Positions 41,650-48,824 of a DNA stretch of 48,824 bases are shown here, in pieces. Position numbers and translations under genes: made by a program. This DNA comes from Neonectria sp. B-13. Its lineage: Eukaryota; Ascomycota; Sordariomycetes; Hypocreales; Nectriaceae. The number at the start of each line of letters is the position of its first letter. Positions within the stretch are counted from its first letter, which is position 1. The stretch spans positions 1-48,824 of the forward strand of contig NOKP01000079.1 of assembly GCA_002682825.1 (NCBI GenBank), read 5' to 3'. A model generated the notes under the pieces. The model was not told where the DNA came from, searched no databases, and saw nothing but the letters and a program-made list of their open reading frames with translations.

Positions 41650-43182
41650 TTACACCTTGCTAGGGTCGAGAGATCGGACAAAACTTATAAAGTACTTCAT
41701 TATAACCGGTACAAGTGGCTTGTAGCTGTTGTTCAAGGACTGCAAGTGGTCGGGGACGGTGAAACCTGGACCGAAAATCGCTGGCTTGTCCTGGGCATGC
41801 GGCATGCGGTCTTGCATATTCAAACGTGAATGCCACACCGCCTTGGATGGCAAGTACTTGGTAATTCTCGAGGTAAGCCAGTTTGCCGAGCAAATAAAAT
41901 TGATATCCGAGATTGCTGCCGATACTGACGGGAACCAGGCCGCGCGCTGCGGCATGTCTTTCTGTAGCCGGTAAAGAGAAATAATTTGCGCAGTGCCGGA
42001 CACCATGTCAAGCGACGGATATGAGTTCTGCAGAACCAAGCTGAACGCCTCACTGGTTGAGGCAGTGTAGGCAAAGGCGTTACCTCGTCCGTCGCGCTGT
42101 TGATTTAAGAGGCACCTTGACCAAGTTGCCATGGGCAAAGGAGTCGTGCGGAGCACTTCGAACGAAGTCGCCGTCTATGACGGGCATCTAATAGCTAAGT
42201 GTAAACGGCAGGTCGCCGGCGGCACCGGCCAAGTAGTACGCCTTGTTCCCTACCAACGTTGGCGGCTCGCAGGCACGCACGCAAGTCGATTACATCAGAG
42301 CAGCCGGCGTCGGCCACAAAGCGGTCATACTTGTACTGGTATTCACGTACTGCTCCTGAAGAAGTCCAGTAGGTGGCATGAGGGATTGCGACAACGAACA
42401 GTCCATCGTTTCGACCGCCATAGGCGGCCAAATGGTAGCCAAGAGAGCCAGCTCCGGCGGACGTGTCATGAATCACCACATGTTCAGGGTCACCGCCAAA
42501 CGAAATTAATCTTAGGTGAGCTTCTGAGGACTCAAAAAGATGAGTAAAAACTTAGTCTTCTCCCTTTAACTCCGTTGTTCGGAAACTCGCCTTGCTTATT
42601 TGCCTCTGCACCCATTGCATGGCCTTACGCTGATCCAGTAAACTCACATTGAGGTCGCCGTCTCGTTCCACCTCCTGACTGGCAAGAAAGCTGTAAGCAC
42701 CAAGGCGGTAGTTAAAGTTGATCATCACGATATTGTGCCCTGATTCTTGCACGACTTTGGTTCCGTTGATGTCCGGGTCCATGTTGCCATGGTACACACC
42801 ATCTTGTACGTAAAGCCAGACAAGTATTTTTGATGATGGCTTGGCATCCAAGGGCGTAAGACATTGATGAGGAGGCAATCTTCAGCTTCAAGCTTGCTCG
42901 CGACAGGCTCTGCGACACCGATACAAAGAGGATGGAACTGCGCATAGTCCTGAGCTACTGCATGACGACTAGGGACTGGCGTTTGCTCGTGTCGGTCCGG
43001 TCGCCCTTGCAACGACCAAATGGCATGTTGTTGGGCTCGTCTTCGTAGCACTCTAAGTAAGTTACGGTGGCCTTGGTGCCAGGTGCAGAAGCTTCTGCAA
43101 GAAATCTAAACCCTAAATGCATCGTTTTGTGACAGTCGACTTCTAATTTCAGATGATGGGTTGAGTTCGCCAGGAGACGCAC
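41650..43182 (-). pseudogene. type-B carboxylesterase pseudogene
   Basis: Minus strand, pieces in different frames but in family order: EAEDCLLINVLRP (usual sEDCL.lNv.rP), ILVWLYVQDGVYHG where the oxyanion HGGG should be, NIVMINFNYRLGAYSFLAS, NVSLLDQRKAMQWVQRQISK, an intron or break at about 42485-42550, FGGDPEHVVIHDTSAGAGSL with the nucleophile Ser, and AYGGRNDGLF. The nucleophile elbow G-x-S-x-G has lost its first Gly (D-T-S-A-G), and the oxyanion glycines are changed to Q-D-G-V. Further frameshifts lie near 42880, 42250 and 42100. Catalysis would be impossible. The intact carboxylesterase at 45.9-47.7 kb is a distant paralogue. Confidence 0.7.
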
Positions 43183-43194
43183 TCTAATACCCTG

Positions 43195-43610
43195 CTAAAG
43201 CCGTGTCGACACCTTGGAATCAGTCTGCCGCGTAGAAGTGCGCCCCACGCTTCGGGAATCAATCGGGCTGCGTACGTTGTGCAGAGCGCAGAATGAAATA
43301 GGAGTTTGTTTCTGGGGAGGAATCATACGTGGGCAAAGTCGCCACGGCGGCGTTCTGCCGACACCTTCGAAAGGTATAACGGAGACAGAAGGTTTGGTCC
43401 AAGTCGAATCCGCATCTCTGCGTTTGTTCACTGGCTTGAAAATTTGCATGAATACGTCGAAAGGATTGTCTACCCGAAGTTCTGCAGAAAGATCGACAGC
43501 AGCGTCCCGGGATCGGTCGGTGTTTAACTCGAATGGGCTGCCCTGGTCAATAGACCGAATGAATAGGCCGCCGATGGGTATCCGAGCAAATGGCCAAGCA
43601 TAAGTTAACT
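43195..43610 (-). other. unrecognised open frame
   Basis: A minus-strand frame open for about 135 codons (AYAWPFARIPIGGLFIRSID ... DNPFDVFMQIFKPVNK, ending at 43195). Composition looks coding-like in its first half, but I recognise no domain, and no start or splice context is clear. It may be the remnant of a lost gene. Confidence 0.25.
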
Positions 43611-44086
43611 ACGTTACACGTTAAGTTAGTTTAATTTAATTGACACCTATTTAATTTTACTAGCGTTTTTTTTGAAAGCGGAGCCTTTGTTTGTGGAGGT
43701 ACTGTGACAAGGCAGGATGTGTCGTAACTTTCGCACCCTCACTGTAGATCAAGGCCTCGCCCACTCGCATTCCCACAAACAGTGCTTGGCTTCTGGCTTT
43801 TGACGGACGAGCAGCTCGATTCTCTTGCACAATTTTGTCGCCAGGAAATTCCGAACCAGTAGACTGACTTGTACCATGCCCTGCGGTAGCTCACAGTAAA
43901 TAATGCCATATCATTCTTTCTGCATTTCTATGTATTGTTGATAATATTCCTTATTTTATTTAATGCGTCGATGTCGCCTATGTGGACCTCATTTGCATCA
44001 ATCTAATCAATGTCGGGCTCGCTATCAGGCTCGCTGGCAATCCGCTCCTTGATACGAGCCATATTCCCTCTGCGAAGACACTTCTC
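43611..44086. other. spacer, partly AT-rich
   Basis: Contains TTAAGTTAGTTTAATTTAATT near 43621-43641 and nothing recognisable as a gene. Confidence 0.4.
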
Positions 44087-44751
44087 CGCATGCTCGAATA
44101 TGAGTACAGTGGTGCTGTTGGACGGGTCATCGAAGTACTGCGCAGCGCTTGATCCTAAATGCATTTTCTCTTTCGACGGTTGGACACCAAAGTTTAACAC
44201 CCCGTTCCTTGGAATCAATGCTCAATTCATCGATCACGACTTTGTCTAATACCGGAACATCCTCGGGCTTCGACCTCCGGGGTAAACACAACGGCGCATC
44301 GCTTTGTCGACGAGGTCACTGCCGCGCTCGCATTCTGGAAAATCAACGAACCTGGCAAGGCTGCGTACTTTACACTTGTCAATGCTGCCAACAATGACAC
44401 CTGTGTTGATGATCTTGCATTTGAATATGGCTTCTCCCTTGAGGAGCAGCGGATTCTCTGTGTGGCGCACGTCTCTAACCGCTGCATACGGGCCATGCTC
44501 TACGACTCGAAGAGAGAGAGCCTCACTACAATTGTGGCAGCCGATAGCGATAATCAAGATGACGACGAATAGAAGATTCATAAAGCAATCGACGAAGCTC
44601 TGGATGGAGAGATGGATGACAGTGCGGACGAAGAGGTAGACGCCGACATTGTGGTTGGTATCCCTGATGAAGACTTGTTATCATCCCACCCGGCCCCGGA
44701 AGTGACCAACGGCACTACTTTCAGGGAGTTCAGCCAGAACGGCGCCCCATA
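44087..44751 (+). pseudogene. hAT transposase fragment
   Basis: Plus strand reads CIFSFDGWTPKFNTPFLGIN, AQFIDHDFV, stop, YRNILGLRP, then after a frameshift near 44275 TAALAFWKINEPGKAAYFTL, VNAANNDTCVDDLAFEYGF and ILCVAHVSNRCIRAMLYDSK, then an acidic region with a TAG near 44570. These match hAT core blocks SFDgWT..n....lgi..hfid and DNAsNNDTC...l and CvaHv.Nl. The catalytic DNAS reads VNAA, so it is also damaged at the active site. Ends were not found. Confidence 0.65.
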
Positions 44752-45331
44752 AATGCTCCATGACATTGGGGATCCAGCTGCGAGTCCACAACTGCATGAT
44801 ATTAGGCTAGAGGGCTTGTCACCTCAGTAATGGAATCCACTGACCATTCGGTGTCCTCCAATCTACTGCCTTCCTTGGACTCTGAGTCATCCGCGATGCT
44901 GTCCTCTGTGAAGTGCCCCAGTTCTAATTCCAAAATGAAGCTGTGAACCCCTTTTCAACAGGGATGTTAGCGGGGTGCATCCCCCAGGGGAGCATTCGCA
45001 GCGGCATGGGTCGGTAATGCTAGCCGGCAGTGCTGCAGCATGGAGTTCGTGGGTGGAGTTCGTGGATGTCGTCGAGCGGAGGTGCTGGTGGCGTTGTAAG
45101 AAAATCAAGGCGTTCAGACGCCAGGTTTAGTGGATCTACTTCCGTTGCTGATAGATTGTCCAGGGCGAGCTGTGTTAGTCTGTCTCTCGGCTTTCAGGAG
45201 GATGACGGCGTACTTGGTTCGCATCTGCATCGCCGGCACTTGCGACCATGTGTGGCCGCCCTCCCGAAAGCTCCGCTGAGTAAGACGGGGGGGGTTTCTA
45301 ATGCAGACTTTCTGAATTCAGCAGGAGTATC
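44752..45331. other. spacer before the nested LTRs
   Basis: GC-balanced, with open frames on both strands and no recognised domain. The last bases, GTATC, are the left target duplication of the LTR pair. Confidence 0.4.
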
Positions 45332-45747
45332 TGTTAGATTGGATTATGTACACATTATCTCCAGGGTGGTCATGTGACCACCTTGGTGGTCAACAGACAG
45401 CTCGCCTAACCCTTGCCGGCTGTAGCCCGAACAGGAAGGCGGTCAAGGAAAGGAGATATCCCCTGAACACCACAGAGATAGCCCAGGGGGAGATGGATAT
45501 AGAGAATACATGTCAGAAAGCTAGCGTGGCACTCAGATGACTTGTATTGTCTATGTCCTTGCTCCCCTGGGCTATCTCTATGGTGTTCAGGGGATATCCC
45601 CTTACTTGACCGCCTTCCTATTCGGGCTGTGCCAGGTAAAGGTGTCTGTGGACCCCGGAGGTGGTCACCTGACCACCTTGTTGATCCAATGTACATGATC
45701 CAATCTAACAATACAAGTCATCTGAGTGCCACGCTAGCTTTCTGACA
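45332..45747 (+). repeat. 211-bp solo LTR interrupted by a second copy
   Basis: The outer LTR consists of 45332-45510 plus 45716-45747 (TGTTAGATTGG ... TTTCTGACA). It is flanked by the 5-bp duplication GTATC (45327-45331 and 45748-45752). At its base 179 it is interrupted by an inverted copy, which duplicated ATACA. Same family as 1081-1291. Confidence 0.9.
45511..45710 (-). mobile_element. solo LTR nested inside another solo LTR
   Basis: 200 bp, plus-strand ends TGTCAGAAAGC and CCAATCTAACA, i.e. the same LTR in reverse orientation with an 11-bp net loss. Flanked by ATACA (45506-45510 and 45711-45715), a perfect 5-bp duplication. It must be younger than the LTR it sits in. Host and guest together can form a large hairpin. 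Confidence 0.88.
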
Positions 45748-45858
45748 GTATCCATCTAGTTAACACCCTAGTCCATAATCCGATCTGACCCCCATGAATT
45801 TTAATTTATTCAATGCTAGAAATAAAAACATCGTTTACCTAGCCGGGATATCGCTACT

Positions 45859-47669
45859 TTACCAGTCTAAGCTAGGTGCTAAATAGGAAAACATATCAAT
45901 TGCCTCGGCCCTCCAAAGGTCCTGTTGCAGTGAGACTCCATTCTCGGCGCTAAAAACCAGGTTCCTTGGGTTGTTCCGGGAGTATACTGGCCACTTTACT
46001 TTCAAATCGGGCACTACTTAACATTAGCCGGCTTTCTATAAAAACTGACGCTCTCTTCAAAGCAGTCAATGGTAGGAATAATTAACTATGGCAGGGAAGA
46101 CTTACCACCGTGAAAGTTAGGTGATTTTGTAACCACGAAGCTGATCCACATACGGCTCATAATCTCAGCTAGTTTTAAATACTTCTGCCTCTTCTCAGGC
46201 TCAGAAGGGAAAGGGTCGGTATCCCAACCAACAGCTTTGGTGTTGGCAAAGGTGAACGGAATTTCCTGAAAGTGAGCCACGCCGAGTGTTTTGAGGTCAA
46301 GGTTGGCAGGCGGAGTATCGAAGAAGTAACTGTAGCTCGGCGTGCGGTGGTCGGCCCACTTCTGGCTGGCGAATCGTCGACTAGCAGTGAAGAGAGCGTC
46401 TCCAAGCCAGAGGCTTGTCTTTCCATACTGGGCTCCTAGCTGTGGGCCTGGATTAGGCACAACTGTTCCCAAACCTGCAGGAGAGGGTCTGTCGACTTCC
46501 GTCTGATATAACGTGGACCAGTTGGCTAAGGCTGCTTCTTCCACGGGTCGCCCAAGAATTCCCTTGGCGGACGCCAAAAAGTCATCATCAGAGTTCACAG
46601 TTAGATTAAATAGCTGGATCATAGTCGTGCCTTCATTTCGGTTAGACCCAATCAGGAGAGGAACTTTCACGAACGACCCCGACTCGAGAAGACGTGAGCC
46701 AGTGGACGTAAGAAGCTCCCCATCGACCACCCAGGCCGTAGGAAGGATCTGACTGACTCTTCTCAGCGCCTCGGCGGGAACAGCACGCAGACATGATAGC
46801 TGATCTTTCGCCTCAGTACAGCCCGTTTCCTCTAGTACTTTGTTGGAGTAGGCCTCTGTCTCGGTTGCATTGCGGTATGAAGACGATAATAGAGGACCTC
46901 CGCTTTGCGCAATAGCGCCGCTGAAAAGCCCCTCATCCCGGCCTCCATAAGCGATGAGGTGCTGACCAACAGAGGAAGCGCCTGCAGACTCCCCAGCAAT
47001 AGTGACTCGCGAAGCATCGCCGCCGAAATGTGCGATGTTTTCCTGGATCCATCGAAGAGCCTGGCGCTGGTCGTGGAGGAAGACATTTGGTGGCCCAGCC
47101 TTCGCTGCAGCCGGCCCGTTCATCATGCCAAAAACACCCAGGCGGTAATTGAGACTGACAAAGATAATGGGCGTGCCCACCTGAACTGACGCCTCGACTA
47201 GAAATGAGCCGTTATATCTGGGATCCGTTGCGCTACCGTCAACCCAACCGCCGCCGTGGATCCAGGCAAACACTGGAAGCTTGCGAGACTTGTTAATGCC
47301 AGACGGACGGATGATATTGAGTTGGAGGCAATCCTCGCTCATGGGCGCAGATGTGTTCTGGCTGAATCCTATCATTCCAGCAGAATTACCCAAGCACAAC
47401 GGTCCATATGACTTGGCTGATTTGATTCCCTTCCAAGGCTTTGGTGGCTGAGGCAAGCTAAATCGAAGGTTTCCGGTAGGGCTTGCTGCGAATGGTACGC
47501 CGAGGAATGCATCTTGATGGCGGGCTGGGTCATATGAGCCTGCTAGTGTCCCATTTTTGATATTGACGATGGGAGTGGAGGTATGCGTTGTTGAAGTAGC
47601 CCAAGAAAGTCGAGTAAGGAAAGGGAGAGCCCACAGTATGTAGGAAATGAGCATCAGAGGATGCTGCAT
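45859..47669 (-). CDS. secreted type-B carboxylesterase/lipase
   Basis: Alpha/beta-hydrolase cleaving carboxylic esters. Two exons: 47669-46106 and 45998-45859, intron 107 bp (GTAAGT...GAAAG), 567 residues. The second exon (VKWPVYSRNNPRNLVF ... SLDW) restores the family's C-terminal strand; without it the frame stops early at 46086. Start at 47669 gives MQHPLMLISYILWALPFLTR, a signal peptide, so I reject the longer frame that begins 80 codons upstream. Motifs: EDCLQLN (112-118), oxyanion hole HGGG (138-141), nucleophile Ser228 in GESAGASS, catalytic His in GVAHFQEIPF. It appears intact and secreted. About 110 bp separate its stop from the nested LTRs. Confidence 0.9.
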
Positions 47670-48228
47670 TTTAGCAGTATTTAGACTGTTTAGAGTATGT
47701 AGAGTTAAACAAGTGTGAGAAGTTGAGGACCGTGACATTATGAAATCGTGCATTGATATAATTACGGCAAAAAAAAAAGGGGCTTCTAAGCGACCTCTGT
47801 TTAGATTAGGCTTAATCCAAAAGTTCCACAAAGTTAATACCATACGAATGCGGCTTAGTCCACCTCGACCTTCAGAGGCACATACATTAATCTGCATTGG
47901 TTGCCCCACTGCCGAATTTCCTTCAATTATTTCCTATTTCAGCTTTAAAAGGAAATAGGCGTGCATAACTGCCGCTTGACGATGCGCATCCGCAAACTCC
48001 ACATATACCTGCCCCCTTTAAGGAGACTCATGCAGCTGAACCTTCCCTGGCTTGCAAAGCGTCACCCTCTCACAAACATCCATGTCGGCCTCCTATTTCA
48101 TACGCTAGACTCTGTTGGCAAGTCACCGTAGTATCCTGTACATGTTTCTGTGTTTATCGCTTAGTATTGTCGATGGGTAGCAGCATAAGCATGTGACTCA
48201 AGAGCCAAGAGACGCTACCATGCACCAC
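47670..48228. other. upstream region of the carboxylesterase
   Basis: Probably promoter and 5' UTR of the carboxylesterase. An A9 run lies near 47770. No gene seen. Confidence 0.45.
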
Positions 48229-48258
48229 CACCCTTTCGCCAACCCCACCCTTTCGCCA
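48229..48258 (+). repeat. doubled CACCCTTTCGCCA, probable pogo terminus
   Basis: The 13-mer CACCCTTTCGCCA occurs at 48229-48241 and 48246-48258, about 260 bp before a pogo-type transposase start. By analogy with other Tc1/pogo elements it is likely part of the left terminal repeat; the right end is outside the window. Confidence 0.5.
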
Positions 48259-48514
48259 GGCAAAAAAGAAATTCCTCCACCAAAACTCGACAGTTTCATT
48301 TACACGGAAGTCGGCCAAAATAAGAGCTTACCTGAAAAAGGTTGCCTCTAATGAATAGAGAATTGATTGGGATTTATCGTTCTGGTCCTATGCAGTTGCG
48401 TGGGGCACGCGAAATATGCAGGCCGTTGTATGGAAATATCGTCAATTCAATCACCAGGTTTCTCACCGCTCTTTCCTATGATATCTCGTCCCTGCCACTT
48501 GCAACGCCATAAAA

Positions 48515-48824
48515 ATGCCCTCTTCGCGGCCCCGTTGGAGATACACAGAAGACGACATGGCCGAGGCTATCTTGGATATCACAGATAATGGCTTTTCACC
48601 CTCTCAAGCGGCTCAGCGACGGGGAGTGCCTCGAAGGACTCTAACCGACAGACTCAGTGGTCAGACGGCCATGAAGGAGCAAATTCAACCTAGCCAGCGT
48701 TTATCCAAGAATCAAGAAGACAAATTGGCTTTATGGATTCTTCGTCAGGAGTCTCTGGGATATGCTCCGTCTCACAGTCAGATCCGCGCTTGCGTCATGG
48801 GCTTGTTAGGACAACATGACGAAC
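48515..48824 (+). CDS. pogo-type transposase, N-terminal part (cut by window edge)
   Basis: Starts MPSSRPRWRYTEDDMAEAIL, then a psq-type helix-turn-helix (GFSPSQAAQRRGVPRRTLTD) and the beginning of a CENP-B/Tc5-type domain (KNQEDKLALWILRQESLGYA). Open to the last base, so it continues beyond the window; catalytic residues cannot be seen. The plan is the same as the transposase at 18425-19774 but the sequence is clearly a different family. Confidence 0.8.
   Translation, partial: MPSSRPRWRYTEDDMAEAILDITDNGFSPSQAAQRRGVPRRTLTDRLSGQTAMKEQIQPSQRLSKNQEDKLALWILRQESLGYAPSHSQIRACVMGLLGQHDE

Noticed and set aside
45332..45747. A single foldback or MITE element with about 180-bp inverted arms
   Set aside because: The arms are better explained by two LTR copies, because GTATC and ATACA duplications fit the outer and inner copy exactly.
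47670..47909. Longer N-terminus of the carboxylesterase
   Set aside because: The upstream 80 codons have no family similarity, while the ATG at 47669 is followed directly by a signal peptide.

Overview
The window looks like accessory or transposon-rich DNA of a filamentous ascomycete, most likely a Sordariomycete such as Fusarium. Evidence: genes carry short introns of about 50-90 bp with GT..AG ends. Long AT-rich blocks (about 20.2-21.4, 24.3-25.4 and 27.0-29.5 kb) hold transposase relics whose stops are mostly TAG at Gln or Trp positions, as expected from repeat-induced point mutation (RIP). The gene families are fungal: HeLo and NWD NLR N-termini, Zn2Cys6 regulators, GH76 wall enzyme, secreted tyrosinase.

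Layout. 1-1.3 kb: end of a hAT transposon, a 187-bp LTR-like repeat, a pogo fragment and a 211-bp solo LTR. 1.4-7.3 kb: the healthiest part, with an SDR oxidoreductase, an aldo-keto reductase (followed 14 bp later by an 81-bp solo LTR) and a GPI-type GH76 enzyme. 7.46-10.55 kb: a decayed hAT element. 10.5-15.35 kb: scrambled pieces of an OrsD/DUF3505-like protein family that carries what reads as a tyrosine-recombinase domain. 15.35-18.4 kb: two divergently transcribed NLR genes, both lost at or just before the NACHT P-loop, one of them cut by a pogo transposon (18.4-19.8 kb). 19.9-22.4 kb: LTR, MITE, RIP-mutated pogo and a truncated hAT. 22.6-23.75 kb: an intact secreted tyrosinase. 24.3-29.7 kb: RIP-mutated repeats with fragments of a Zn2Cys6 regulator and a membrane protein.

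29.7-47.7 kb reads as a decaying catabolic or detoxification neighbourhood: truncated sugar transporter, intact carboxymuconolactone decarboxylase-like gene, metallo-beta-lactamase-fold hydrolase with one nonsense codon, two broken hydroxyacid dehydrogenases, a zinc-cluster regulator relic, a dead carboxylesterase and an intact one. Into it inserted an intact hAT transposon (35565-38631, 8-bp target duplication), a complete 413-bp LTR mini-element (39215-39627, 5-bp target duplication) and a nested pair of solo LTRs (45332-45747), both with matching target duplications. The window ends inside a second pogo-type transposase.

The strongest observations are the mini LTR element with its solo-LTR sibling and tRNA-T-arm-like motif, the nested solo LTRs, the intact hAT sitting exactly on the seam between two truncated paralogues, the recombinase-like domain of the OrsD-like gene, and the pair of NLR genes broken at the same functional point. 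No CRISPR array, rRNA or intact tRNA gene was seen.
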